Of a DNA stretch of 64,000 bases, positions 19,883-32,810 are shown one piece after another (the stretch's first letter is position 1; each line of letters starts with the position of its first letter). The position numbers and the translations under genes were made by a program. Below the pieces are notes generated by a model, which saw only the letters and a list, made by a program, of their open reading frames with translations, was not told where the DNA came from and ran no database searches. The DNA is from Fremontodendron californicum (Eukaryota; Streptophyta; Magnoliopsida; Malvales; Malvaceae), in contig JAULJL010000001.1 of the NCBI GenBank assembly GCA_030761205.1, positions 40,185,145 through 40,249,144 on the forward strand, written 5' to 3'.

Positions 19883-21835
19883 CTAATTATTGCATGGTGT
19901 AGAGCAACAGTGTTGAGCTCTCCTAGTGCGTGGTGGTTGGACCCGTCGTTCAACCTCGTCAGTGGCACGTATTCGCGGTTGACCACGACCTCTTGCGGTA
20001 ACCGCCACTGGTTCTGATTGTATGTCATCCACCATTTCTTCTGTATAAAAAATTTGAAACTCACTGCTGTAGGAGCCAACACCTAGTTCACCCATAAAGG
20101 GAACCTGGCTACTAGATGGACTCACAAATGATGTACCATCAAATGCTGACGCAGGAGTCCCAAACTGATACATTGATGTTAGATATGCTGAACTTGGAAT
20201 TAGGATGGGGAGTTTCTAATCTAACCTCGTCATTGGCGGTGATGGTCGGTAACACTTATCAACATCATATCCGGGGTGACTGACGGAATAACGATGACTA
20301 GATGGTACTCCATGATCCCGTTCAGGTTCATGATGAGTAAATGACATCCTCGATGCAGTGAACTCCGATGAGGCCGGTTGACGCATTCGCCCACGTTGTC
20401 GGTTAGGTCTAGGAGCTTCCATATCCTGTGTAGAAGGGACTGTAGTTGAAGTTCGTCTGGTAAATGACATACTCCTAACATCCTCATATACCGACAGTGG
20501 ACAAACAAAAGGCCAACTTTTATTTTTATACCATCCTATTTAATCATCAAATGAGTTGAAATTATTACCAACAATCGGATAACCTTTCGGAATTCGTTGA
20601 AAACGTATATTCCATCAATGGATCCCATGTTCATGCTTCGCAGGCCAGAATTCTTCATGACGCCCACGCATGTCGATCTTGTGAAGCTTATCAAGGTTCA
20701 TCGGTGCTTGCGGAATTGGTTGTTGCATCCCAAATTATCTCAACACCCTGTCAGTTTGGTACCACTCTACATATGAAAAGTATATCAATACTGTGTTTGC
20801 TTTCCATATATTACAATTATTGTAGGCATCCGATGGGAGGCATGCCATAATTTCACTTGAGGAATATGACATCCACAGAAACTGCAAATAATTATTACAA
20901 ATTATTAGTTTCATATGGACTAAATACAAAAATACTTGAATGTAACAATCGAAACATTTACGTTATCATATCCTACTCGATCTAGTCGCAATCTTATACT
21001 TGCAAGGTCTGTCGGAGTCTCGATAAAATCTCAACTCCTACTCCACCTGTTAAAATGCATATTAAATCTGAATAGACCTATAAAAATACAAGTTCGTACA
21101 AAATTAATAAAATAGTAAAGATTATTACCTGCCTGCAAGGGGGTATACAGCCGAAACATCCACGCGCGGAGCAAAAAATGGCAGCCGATACCAAGCCCAT
21201 GATTGTAGAAGCACTAAACATCCATCTATGTCATGGTTTTTTGGAACTGTAGCCCGACATAGTTCTCTATACAAAATCGCCAAACACGTAGAACCCCAAC
21301 TATAATTTGTCGCATGCTCTAAATCACGTAGTAATGGAAAATATATTAAATGTACCTAACTGCTCGATTTGTCAGGCATTAGTAATTCTCCAATCAAACG
21401 TAAAATATATGCTCTAGCAACATATTGTATCTGTTCTTCAATTTCGTGTAATGGAAGATTTTGAAAGGATTTCAACCAATTTAGTCTCACCGTTGAGCCA
21501 GATACATACTCATTTGGAGGTACCGTGCCTAATAGATTTTGACACTCTTCATTCCAATCTAGCAAGTTTGCGTCTGTAACTGCATCGCCATGGACCGGAA
21601 GTCCAAGTTGAAGCGCAACATCTTCTAGAGTTACCGTGCATTCACCAAATGGAAAATGAAAAGTGTGCATCTCGGGTCTCCATCATTCGATCAACGCACT
21701 TATTAAGTCGGGTTGTATAAAAAATCGTCGAATTTGAGTTGCGTGATAAAATCTGGCTCTTCTTAAGTGGTCGATAATAGATGGATGCGGGTCCTCCATT
21801 GTAAATTTCTTCAAACGCAATACGCGACGGGTATC
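19883..21835 (-). pseudogene. Plant mobile domain (MAIN/PMD-like) protein pseudogene in the MULE
   Basis: Minus-strand exons: 21129-21835 (HPSIIDHLRRARFY, WRPEMHTFHFPFGECTVTLE, EDVALQLGLPVHGDAV, YSWGSTCLAILYRELCRAT, SWAWYRLPFFAPRVDV), 20962-21046, 20569-20882 (WYQTDRVLR, FGMQQPIPQAP, LHKIDMRGRHEEFWP), about 20216-20474 and a last exon ending at 19883 (Arg/Pro/Ser-rich tail). The HTFHFPFGE...LEDVALQLGLP signature defines the plant mobile domain family (Arabidopsis MAIN/MAIL1), which is also carried by transposons. In-frame stops: TGA 21683-21685, TAG 21356-21358, TGA 21031-21033, TAA 20735-20737, TGA 20615-20617. Splice sites are mostly still consensus. It is transcribed toward the transposase gene, with about 400 bp between their 3' ends. 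Confidence 0.87.
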
Positions 21836-21840
21836 CTGTT

Positions 21841-22320
21841 GATAATTAATTAAATTAAATAAAATAATTATAAAATTATAAAAATTAATATATTATAAAA
21901 CTATAATAATTAAAAAAATTAAACAATATAAAAATTAAAAAATTCTACAACTATAAAATAACAAAACAATAATAATATAAAATTTTAAAATTATTTATAT
22001 AATTATTAATAAATTAAACAAAATATAAAATATAAAACTATAAAATGAAAAAACTATAATAATAAAAAACTATAATAATAAAAAATTAAACAATATAAAA
22101 AATAAAAAACTATAAAACTATAAAATGAAAAAACAATAATAATTACAAAATTAAAAAACTATAATAATAAAAAATAAAAAATTATAAAACTATAAAATGA
22201 TAAAACAATAATAATTAAAACATTAAACAATATAAAAATTATAAAACTATAAAATGACAAAATAATAATAATTAAAAAATTACTAAAAATTGATAATGTA
22301 ATACAAATAATATTACAACA
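21841..22320. other. AT-rich filler of the MULE
   Basis: Almost entirely A, T and short words such as ATAATAATTAAAAAA and ACTATAAAATGA repeated irregularly. No gene is visible. It may include an intron or 5' leader of the mobile-domain gene. Confidence 0.45.
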
Positions 22321-22385
22321 ATTTACTTACCTCTTTAAATATAACCGAGGATAAGTGATTTTCTTGCAACCTCAATAGTGATAAT

Positions 22386-22895
22386 TAGGGGTGTTCACTA
22401 TTTGATTTTAACCGAATTAACCGACCGAAATTTAATTCGGTTCGGTTAATCGATTAACCGAATAAAGTTCGGTTCGGTTAACGGTTAAAGGTTTTGAAGA
22501 ATTTCGGTTTTCGATTAATTCGGTTCGGTTAAGCGAAAATGACCGAATTACACGAATTAACCGAAAATTTTCAAAACTGCAGTATTTTATGCGTTTAGAT
22601 AAAAAAAATTAAATTAATTTATATATTAATAAATTAATAATTTTTTTTTGATTGGTTGGACTTGGATGGATAATTTGGATACAAAATCATGTAAAAAAAT
22701 AGGTTAGCAAAATAAATTTCTTATTTATTTCGGTTAATTCGGAAACCGACCGAATTAACCGAAATAATTTCGGTTCGGTTAAATCGAACTAACTATTCGG
22801 TTCGGTTAACGGTTAATAGAAAAATAATTTCGGTTAATTCAGTTATGGGTAATTCAGTTCGGTTATTAACCGAATTAACCGAATGAACACCCCTA
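22386..22895. mobile_element. hAT-type MITE nested in the MULE
   Basis: 510 bp with inverted ends TAGGGGTGTTCA and TGAACACCCCTA and a perfect 8-bp target duplication GTGATAAT (22378-22385 and 22896-22903). The interior is dominated by GGTTCGGTTAA-type words in both orientations. It inserted after the MULE was assembled. Confidence 0.92.
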
Positions 22896-23129
22896 GTGAT
22901 AATGAAGCCATTTTTAAATATTGTTGTAGAAAAAAATTTGTTGTAGAAAGGAGAAAGAAAACTAGATTAAGTTGTAGAAAATATGAGGGGGGATGGGGTA
23001 TTTATAGAAGAGTGAGGTGTTGGGAGGGAAATTTTTGAAGGCAACGGTCAAGTTACCGTTGCCTTCAAAAATTTTATATATATATATTTTCTAACGGTTA
23101 TAATTTAAATTTAAGTAAAAAAAGTTTTA

Positions 23130-23387
23130 AAAAAAATAAAAGACCAAGGGAAATCGCCACCCCATGGCGATTTCCCTTGGTCTTTTTTCAATTTTTTTTT
23201 AAAAAATTTTACACTGGAAAATCGTCATGAGGGATGGCGATTTCCCAGCTGATTTTAAAAGAGCGACTTTTGAGAATTAATCTCAAAACAACGATATTTT
23301 GATAAATAAAAAAATAGCTATATTATGATAAAAAAAACCATTGACCAATTAGGTGGCCTTCTATTTTTACCTAACAAAAAAATTAAC
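23130..23387. repeat. Right terminal inverted repeat of the MULE
   Basis: The reverse complement matches the left end through the poly-T/ATATAGC block, the AAATCAGCTGG block and the GGGAAATCGCCA/TGGCGATTTCCC hairpin near 23148-23180. Only one hairpin module is present here. Confidence 0.82.
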
Positions 23388-23906
23388 AATTCTAAAGCTT
23401 TTGCTTAATTGGTGAGCTTGTTCAATGTTGTTAGGTTTCCTTTTGGGTAATGCAATATCTCATAATGATAGTAGAGAAATCCCATAAAGTTGGCTAAGGC
23501 CGTTTAGCATTGTTGTTGTATAGTTTTTGATGTCAAAAGTTACGTTTCATCATAATCTCAATGTTAAATCAGTAAAAAAGTTTAGATTTTACAATTAAAA
23601 TCATAGTTTGACAATCAAAAAATAGAGTTTTGCTGCTTGGAAGCTAGCTTTTGGATAAAATGATTTTACTATCCTCACATCAATAAACTTTTATTTTTTT
23701 AAACATATTTTTTTCTATATTTTAATTCTTCACAATAATATCAAATATTTTTAAAAAATTAAAATACATTTTTTTTCATACTTTTTTAAACATATTTTTT
23801 TAAAGAGCAATACGAATCTAACCAAAGTGCTTTTAGTTTAAGCCATCATGACAAGGCCGGTTTATAGACCAAGCTTGCATGCCTATAAATTAAACATAGC
23901 TAGAAG

Positions 23907-24152
23907 TAGACCTGCTCACGGGCCGGGCAATCCGCCCGGCCCGGCCCGTATTGGGTCGGGCTTGGGCAGGATATTTTGTGTTTCGGGTTGGTCCGGCCCG
24001 GCTCGGAACAGTAAATTTTATTATAATAATATTATTTTATTTAATTTTAATTATAAAAAAATAAAAAAAATAAAAAAATTATTTTTTTATTCTAATGAAC
24101 AGTATTTCGGACCTAAACGGGCCGCGGCCCAGCCTGGCCATGAGCAGCTCTA
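23907..24152. mobile_element. hAT-type MITE, TAGACCTGCTCA family, copy 1
   Basis: 246 bp. Ends TAGACCTGCTCA and TGAGCAGCTCTA, with a perfect 8-bp target duplication GCTAGAAG (23899-23906 and 24153-24160). Terminal parts are GGCCCGG-rich and the centre is ATAATATTATTTTATTTAAT-like. Copies 2 and 3 are at 29240-29707 and 38527-38809. Confidence 0.9.
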
Positions 24153-24160
24153 GCTAGAAG

Positions 24161-27100
24161 GCTTAGAATTTTTTTTATTTTTTGCTTTCTTCATTTTTTA
24201 TAAAAATATTTTATTCAATGGAGTTTCATTTCATTTGATAAGAAGGAAAAAAAATTATAATTTAATAATTGAACTATAAAATAGCACATATTATTATATG
24301 ATTCAACCATTAAATTATATATTTTTTTAACTCTTTCTTTCATTAATAGCATCACCTGTTTTGTCACAACTTTTTTGTGCATAAAAAGAGCATAGAATTA
24401 TTAGTCTTAAGAGAAGAGAAAATCCATATTCTCCATCTTCGCATATCCCCTAGCTAGCAACTCGGTTTTTTCTTTCTTTAATATTTAATATGTTAATTAA
24501 TGATTTAATTCTTTAGACCATGTTGTAGATTTAATTAATACTAATAATTAAAAAGGGTGCTAATTAAGTAAATCTGTTTGCAATTATTGTATTGTAGATA
24601 TGTCCACATATAGGGAATCTTTTTCCTGAATAAACCTATTTATTTACCTTTTTTATTCTATGAGTTTTGTGATCTTATTGGTGCTTTGAGGATTGGAAAG
24701 AATAAATTATATTTCACCAAAAAAATTAAGTTCTTTAAGGCAGGGTTTTGGCTATTCTCTGGATTAATTAAGTTTTCATTTGCAAGATCGTGCCACATGA
24801 TGGGATCTTGATGATAAATTGAGATGAAAAAGGCACTCTTAAAAGTTAGTTTTGTTGAGTAATGGATTAACATTATTGATATAACGATAGTTGGGATTGT
24901 GTATATTATGAAGTATAATTCGTTTCGGAAGTCTGAATGTTCGTTTTTATAGTTTTATTTTTTGAGAAAAGATGTCTCGATAGAGAAACGGTGATTCTTG
25001 TTTTATAAGCAACAATCCGATCTTTGACTATTAGATGTGAGATTTTTTTTTTTCAACATTGATCTCCTTAGTCAAGAGTGCAGATCGTGTTTTCATTGAA
25101 GGTCGGTACGGATTCCCACAAACATCGCTTGATGTAATTAATGGATCAATACTGTTGATGCAAAAATTACCAAAATTGTGTCTGCTATAAGATATTATCC
25201 GTTTTGAGAGTTTAAAGACTTGTCCTCACAACTTTTTTTTTTTTTTAAATGTCTTGATAAAAAAAATCCTTACTTTATAAAATCATAATCAAATCTTTAA
25301 TTATTAGATATGAAATTATTTTTCTCGTAACAAAATCCTAACTAATGAAAATTAAAAGATTGACCATTGCTTTTTAAGAAGTTCTGTGGTCAAACAAATT
25401 AACATTACTTCGATACAAAACTATCTATTTTAGTTCTAAATCGATCTCATTGTGTTCACTCATTTCCTTGAGTTTTAGTAAATTTAATGCATTTGATGAA
25501 GTGACGACAAGAAAAATAGAATCGATGCTTTCCATAAAAGATGCTAGTACTAATTAATCTTTGCCCTTTGTCATTAATTAATGTTTACTAAAATTAGTTT
25601 ATATATTTGAAACTTGCAAAGTGCGGCGATAGCATGTGGCTTAATATTATTTTTAGTTATAATAAAATATATATTTTTAGGTTCAATCAATCAATATATA
25701 AAATATTTTTCTAACAAATGTTTTTAAAATAAGTTAATATATTAAAATTTTACTAACAAATATCTTAAAAATATTTTTTAAAATTATCTTATTAAATAAG
25801 TTATTATTTTCGATACAATAAATTTCATCAAAATAATTATTAATAATTGCATTTAATATAAAATATTACTATAAATAGTAACTTAATTAATCTTAACAAG
25901 TTTCTTAACGACACTCTTTGTCCAATATGTTATTTCTAGTAATAATTTCATATTAAATGAAATAATTAAAAAATTTATTCATGATTTTCAAAATATTAAA
26001 TGAAAATATATTTATATTTAAAACTTTGAAAAATATCCTAAAGACACTATTTTAATAAAGTACATAAATAAATAGAGTAAAAGTTGAAATATTGATATTA
26101 AATTTTCTAGTCAATTTGTGGCATGCCATTGATTATTCTTTCAACTTGCAATTACGTAATTGATCAAAACCAACGTTTAGCACCAAATTAGATGGTTGTT
26201 CAACGGCTGATTAGTTAATTAATAAGGCAAATAAATAAACAAATTACGATGTACTTTTATCACTTTTTATCGACGGTGATGATAATATATTAGAAAATGT
26301 CTTTTAATTTTATGTGTACTATAAATTATTCCATAGAAAAAAAATAAAAGATCACATAATATATAAATGACTTATTTATTTAATCAAAATGAATAATAAA
26401 ATTTATCTATAATCATGTGATCTATTAGTAAAGTGTTGAATTTTTAATTTTAGTAACCAAATTCAACTTTTGAAAATTTTAAATATAAAAAATAAATATA
26501 ATAATAAAATTTGATCAATTAAAAGGCATGAATTTAATATATACACATGATCTGAGATACAATAGGACTTCACAATTAAAAGGTAAAGAGCAGAGTGTTC
26601 AGGTAAAAACAAAGGGTTTTTTGTACCGGTAAAAACAAAGTTGAAACCTTTTGTTTGAACTTTGAACTCTAATTTTTTTTTTAAGTATTTATATTCGACA
26701 CATATTTAAATATAAATATGAGATATGATTATTCAAATATATAAAAAATTTTAAAAATTAAATATATCTATATTCGTTACTTATTTTCGAATTCAAATAA
26801 CATATAAGTTGAAACATGAAAATTGACGACTAATTAATTTGATATGAGAAAAAGTGAAACGGAAATGATGATATATATCGAAAATATACTTACCCTAAAG
26901 ACAAGATTTAGGGGAAAAGAAAAGTTAAATTTTGCTTCATGCTTCCTTGTTGTTAGGTAAAATAATAAAATAAAATCCATGCACATTAATTCTTTGGCAG
27001 TTATATTTTGTAATAGGATTTTGTTAACAAATGTCTTAAAAATATTTTTTAAGGTTGTTATATATAATAATATCTTCATTCAATGTATTAAAAATAATGA

Positions 27101-28499
27101 ATAAAATTATCAAATATTGCATTTAATACAATATTATTTCTATAAATAATGTATTAATTAATCTTAAAAAATATCCTAATAACACTCGTTAACAAAATCT
27201 TTTGTAATAATAATAATGTAAAAGTACAAGTTTGTTTCACAATGTTGAAATGGGTTGGCATATCCACCGGGAAAAGAGTTTTTTCTTCAGGTGGGAGACA
27301 TAGCCATTTCCAAAAGAAACATCATGCTTTTCTCCTACTTCCTAAAAAAAGGCCAAATCTGTAAAAGATAAAGTTTGCTCTCTCTCTCTCTCTCTCTTAG
27401 CCCCATAAACATCAAACACAATAAAAACAACAAGTACTAATATAATTTTCAATTGAGGAAATGACTTAAAGTTTTATTATTATTATAATAATTAAAAAGC
27501 AACTCTTCCCACTTATTTTTTTTGGATTAAAGTAATCCAAATCATAATGGGAAATCGACTTCTCCTTGATCTATGCCCTAATATCATTTGGCTGATGATT
27601 GACACTTGTCCTTTGCTTTTTTAGTTGGAAGCATGGGAAAATTATATTATTATTCTAATTAATCTATGATCTTGAATTATTGAATCCGTTTAACAATTAA
27701 TGTTTATAAACATCAATAAAAAATTATTTAATTATTATTTAAAATTATATATTTAATATATTATTTTTATTGATTAAAAAAATACATTAATTATATATTT
27801 TTTTATAAATATTAACTTAATCAACATTATTACTTATTAGTCATTAATTAACAATTTTTATTTTCGGTCCTTTGATCTCAAATGATTTCCCATTGGTCGA
27901 TTCTCAAAGTAGCATCAAAATTTTATTGGACTAACCCTACATGGTTCACATGGGTTCGACCAATCAGTCTCCAAACCCTAGACGATAGAGTTCTTTTACC
28001 AAAGAACTGGAAATGCCTGAAATATTCTCAACAAAACTTGGGAAAATTATAACAAGTTGTGCATAAAAAAAACACCAATTATTCCTAAAATAATAAGTGA
28101 ATTAATTAATTAATTTGATCTTCAAATTCTTTTGGAATGGCAACTTTTCATATATGTGCTAATAATTTCTGGCTCTGATTCAAAGAAAGTTTAATTTTTG
28201 TTCTGCCATTGGACTGAAACTCCATATATAAAGGGCATGGGAAGAAGAATACCCCTCGACTGGCCAATGTTGATGATGTTCTGTCGTCTTCACGTGCATT
28301 TGGCAGCTTCCCATGATTACAGATTTTTGTTCCTGCAAAGAATGGGACATTATCAACCTCGACCAATGACGGCTACCTGATCAGATATATTTAAAGTTAT
28401 CCAATTTTGAGAAGAATCCTAGGATTGTGTTTTGTGCACATCTTACAGACAGCATCACATGCTTTTACAAGCTTAGTGGAAGACATTATCATATACTAG
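24161..28499. other. Gene-free AT-rich intergenic region, part 1
   Basis: No exon, RNA gene or complete element could be supported on either strand. There is a CT microsatellite near 27378-27398 and scattered low-complexity AT. The 26690-26810 stretch (TTCGACACATATTTAAATATAAATATG) resembles decayed CTATGTTACTC MITE sequence without recognisable ends. Confidence 0.5.
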
Positions 28500-28935
28500 A
28501 TTATGTCACACTCACTATGTGAGTGAAAAAAAAAATTATGTTAAAATATATATAAGCAGTTTTTTAAAAGAATGATAATTTTTTAAGGAAATGATAATTT
28601 TTTTTTTAAGAGAATATAGTTTTTAAATTAGTGGAAGTTTTTAAGAGAATGTTAAATTTTTAAGGGAGTAGTAATTTTTTTAAGAAAGTAGATAATTTAA
28701 AAAATATATCATATTAAAAATTGAAAAACATAAACACCTTATAATAATATTACTTGATTTATAAAATATTTGACTTTTTAGTAAAATAAGTGATTGAGTT
28801 GGTGTCACTTGACTCAGTGACACCAACTCAGCCATTCATTTTATAATAATAAAGATCTTTGGTTTTTTAGTAAAAGAAGTGTTCAGTGACACCAACTCAA
28901 TAATTTCTTATATATATATATATATATATATATAT
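28500..28935. repeat. Unclassified dispersed repeat, copy 1
   Basis: It starts near TGTCACACTCACTATGTGAGTG and contains GACACCAACTCA twice, ending beside an AT microsatellite. The same words in the same order occur at 34670-35225. Termini and class are unclear. Confidence 0.5.
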
Positions 28936-29239
28936 GGGGTTCAGGGCTCGATCGATGGGTAACTATAAGCAAAACACTTCATTTTTTTACATCAACTTTG
29001 CATGGAATATAATCAATTTATGTATATCAAAGAAAATGTAATATATTGCTGGGGCTTTGCAGTTTGCTAATGAAAGCTCCACGAGCAAATTTGGTTTGGA
29101 AATTCAACCAAAACTCATTTGAAATTGCATTTTTAAATGGTATATATTAAAAATGTTTTATAATTTACTAAGATAATGTTTTTTTTTTTTCTTCCTAACA
29201 TGTGGGTTAGAACTTGAATTTATTAAAATGGAGTGACAT

Positions 29240-29707
29240 TAGACCTGCTCACGGGCCGGGCAGCCCGTCCGGCCCGTATTGGGCCGGGCCTGGATAGGAT
29301 ATTTTGTGTTCCGGGCCGACCAGGCCCGGAACAGTAATTTTTATTATAATAATATTATTTTATTTAATTTTAATTATAAAAAAATAAAAAAAAAATTATT
29401 TTTTATTCCAATGAACAGTGTTTCAAGCCTAAACGGGCGGGTCGGGCCAACCCAGGGCCGGGCCTGGGCAGAGAAAATAAAAAAAAATCGGGCCTGGGTT
29501 TTATATTTTTGTTTCGGGCCGGCCCGGAACAGTGTTTTTTTATTAAAATAATATTATTTTATTTAATTTTAATTATAAAAAAATAAAAAAATAGTTTTTA
29601 ATCGATGAATTCGGACCTACGGGCCGGCCCGGCCCGACCCAGGGCCGGGCCTGTGCAAAGAATATGGAAAAAAAATCGGGCCGCGGCCCGCCCCATGAGC
29701 AGGTCTT
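29240..29707. mobile_element. TAGACCTGCTCA-family MITE, dimeric copy 2
   Basis: Ends TAGACCTGCTCACGGGCC and CATGAGCAGGTCTT. The interior holds two similar units (about 29240-29465 and 29466-29707), each with a GGGCCGG-rich part and an AATAATATTATTTTATTTAA centre. No matching 8-bp target duplication is visible, so one end may have been altered. Confidence 0.72.
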
Positions 29708-31459
29708 GTAAGAATCTGTCACACATGTAATATAAGAAAAATGATCTTTTTCACGCAAATTTTTCTCGGAAAAGATATTAATTTCGTCGAAATGGCTTTT
29801 TCCGACGAAAATATTGAGGACCTTAATAATATTCCATCAGAAATGTTTGAGTATTTCCGTACAAAATTCCGTTAATCCCAAAATTTCATCGAAAATAGTT
29901 TCTTTTTTCCATCGAATTTAATTCTGTCAGTAATAATCGTTTCTCTTATAGTGACATGTCATAATTTTTAAATTTTTTTTTTAATTTTTTAATATACTTT
30001 AAAAGGGTATGTGTCATTTTTTTTAACTTTATTTATAAAATATAAAAATTTCACTAACGACCGAAGAGATAATTTCTCTTAAATTAAATACAAAAGCATC
30101 ATGATGTATTAGTATTAACATGTTCCAAAAGTGGATATAGATCACCAATTGCTTTAACTACCCATCGTGCAGCAAGCTAGATGAACCTGGATTTTTCATT
30201 ATTTTAAAATTGTAAAATTGCGATCCAACGCAACTTGCATTACCTTTCGAGGCATAGGACATTGGATTATTGACTAATTGCCCCAAGTGATGGATCTCTC
30301 TCCCATATGGATATTGACAAGATCATCATCATCCAAAAACGGCAACTCAAATTTTATGATGCAGTTTTATTTAGCAAGTTGAACCAGAAAAAAAAAAAAT
30401 TGACTTGTACTTGATCATGTTAACTAAACCATTTGAAAATCATATTTTTCTTATTTTATAAGTGGTCTAGCTACAATAACATCTTCTTAACGTGCTAGTG
30501 CTACATTACTCTACCCAAGGTTTATACATAAATGGGTTTTTAAACTCACAAGGATTAGTCCAATTGGTAAGAAGTAAATTTAGATTTTCTTTTCATGCAA
30601 AACTTGAACTCTCTTCTTTAGAGGTAAGGTATGACTACCAAGAAGCATATATGGGTTTTTAAACTCACAAGGGTTAGTCCACTTGATAAGGAGAGAGAAG
30701 CTCTCTTTCTTTGTTAACCAAGGTTCGATTCTTATGAAAGGTATTTTAGGATTAAAATCTTGAATGCGCTAGACTAATGTGAGAGAATGCACCCTTAAAT
30801 TCGGCTGAGGAGAGAATTAAGTCTAAATAAAACTTTGAGACACCCTTAATTGTACTACCAAAAAAAATACTTGGGCTTTTAATGAGTTGACAGTTGATTA
30901 TGACATATCGTCAATTATTTTATCGTAATATATTATTTTAATTATATATTTTACATAGACAACTGAATTCATAATCACATATTTTGAATCACTCGAAAGC
31001 AACTTATATTAATTATTATTCGTTGAATTTAACTCGAAACTAAAAAAAATTGTGCATATCAAGAAAGAGCATCCATAAGATGGTAATGCATCTTCATCCC
31101 TTTAACGACTTCACCCTCACTCCAACCTTCACCTTCTTCCCTCCTTTTATTTTTAATATAAAGCACATTTCTCTTTTAACTCATTTTTCACATTAACTAA
31201 TATCTCTAAGATATAAGCAATAAATTATCTATTGGCACCAAATTAAGGCAACTTGTGGTTTACTTAAAAATATAAAGAACAGTCATATATTTACTTAAAA
31301 ATACTTTTATAGATGTTTTTGCAAATGACCAATTTGTATTTTATAGAACAGTCATATATTTAAACTTTAAGATGGTAGCCCCAAAATCCTACTAACTATA
31401 TGTCTATATCTATCTTTATATATATATTCCCTCATGTCCAAATTAACTCTCATGGGCAG

Positions 31460-31500
<41 letters not shown>

Positions 31501-32568
31501 ATTAAGTAAAAACACACAACGGTTCCAATCGATTTTCAATATTTTCAAAAAATTTCTCAATTTGATCCACTTGAATTAATTTGATAAAATTCCAAAGGTT
31601 TCAATTTTTACTTTTACTCCTCAAATTTTAAAGTTTAAATGATATAATTAAATAAAATAAAAGTTTGATTAACATTTGATTAACATAATTAAGTTTGCTT
31701 ATGTTACCAATAAGTCATCCCAAGTTCCCAACATGATCATGTGCATTTATATATTTTTTCCTTTCTTTTTTGTAGTTTATTTTTTGGTAAAAACAAAAAG
31801 GAGAAAATATTATAACATGTACTTATAATCTACCTAAACAAGAGCAAGGAACTCAGATTTTTTTTTTTTTTTTGGACAAGTGAAACTCAAAATTTTTTAC
31901 ACATTCCTACGTAAGGATTTTCTTGATGGAAGAGATCAAAGATGTGTGCAAACTTTGTGATGAATGTTGCTAAATTTAATGCTTTAATTAATTCATTCAT
32001 ACAGCTGAAGATCTTGGTGGGTTTCAGATGAGGTGATGGGTTGACAGTGCTACCCATCTGGGAACTTGCTTTGTCAGAAAACTTAAGGAGAAACACAAAC
32101 GATCAGGTGCTTGACTGCTTTTATTTTTTTATTTTAAAATTTGATAATTGTGTATTCAGGTTATATTTATATTATTTTTTATGTTATATAATTATATTAT
32201 AATTTTATATATTTATATAAATTTTGATAAATTAATAATTCATATTATATAGATTTTGATATGATTTTGTATTTATATCGTATTTATATTATTTTTTAAT
32301 ATTATATTCTTATCGTATAATCGATTCGTGTCTAAATTTTTTAAATCTCATTACTTTTTACCAACAATAAAATAAAATAAAAAGAGAATGAGAGGGAAGG
32401 CACCGGAAGGAATCCAAATCCTCTACTCCCATTTCTCTGCTCTATTTTTGCCTCCACTTTCGTAACGAGCTGCGCATCCGTTTTTTTTTTCTCTTTATAT
32501 CTGTTCGTTTTTAATGTTTGATCCTATTTTTCATCTAATAAAAAAATCGTTTTTTCTTGAAAAAAACT
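29708..32568. other. Gene-free AT-rich intergenic region, part 2
   Basis: No gene seen. Two loosely similar stretches containing GGGTTTTTAAACTCACAAGG lie near 30534 and 30652 (period about 117). An AT run is at about 31460-31492. Confidence 0.45.
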
Positions 32569-32810
32569 GATACAAAGACGATGTAAATAAAAGAGATGGT
32601 GTTGTAAAATTTACCTATTTGATCATCAATAAAATACCGATCGATCTTATTTGTATTTTGTAATTTCTGTTAAACAATTGAAAATAAATGATACAAAGAC
32701 GATGTAAATAAAAGAGATGGTGTTGTAAAATTTATCTATTTGATCATCAATAAAATACCGATCGATCTTATTTATATTTTGTAGTTTCTGTTAAACAATT
32801 AAAAATAAAC
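32569..32810. repeat. 121-bp tandem duplication
   Basis: The block beginning GATACAAAGACGATG at 32569 repeats from 32690 with a few substitutions. It is non-coding. Confidence 0.85.

Larger units (their letters stand above)
16070..23387. mobile_element. Mutator-like element (MULE) carrying transposase and mobile-domain pseudogenes
   Basis: About 7.3 kb bounded by long terminal inverted repeats (left about 16070-16440, right about 23130-23387). Matching inner landmarks include a TTTTTTTATCAGAATATAGC-like block, AAATCAGCTGG, ATCCCTCAT and a GGGAAATCGCCA hairpin. AATTCTA occurs just outside both ends (16063-16069 and 23388-23394) and may be the remains of a 9-bp target duplication. Contents left to right: AT-rich filler, a minisatellite, a transposase pseudogene (+), a plant-mobile-domain pseudogene (-) and a nested hAT MITE. 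Long inverted repeats plus a MURA-type protein identify the superfamily. Confidence 0.85.

Noticed and set aside
19858..20082. Alternative frames overlapping the end of the mobile-domain pseudogene
   Set aside because: They are out-of-frame readings; the Arg/Pro/Ser-rich tail ending at 19883 fits the family better.
23848..24153. 101-residue plus-strand frame with GPGNPPGPARIG
   Set aside because: It is the GGCCCGG-rich arm of a MITE; no coding evidence.
30534..30720. Possible SINE or tRNA-like repeat (CTCACAAGG, TTAGTCCAATTGGTAAG)
   Set aside because: Two similar stretches exist, but no clear A/B-box pair, poly-A tail or target duplication could be placed.
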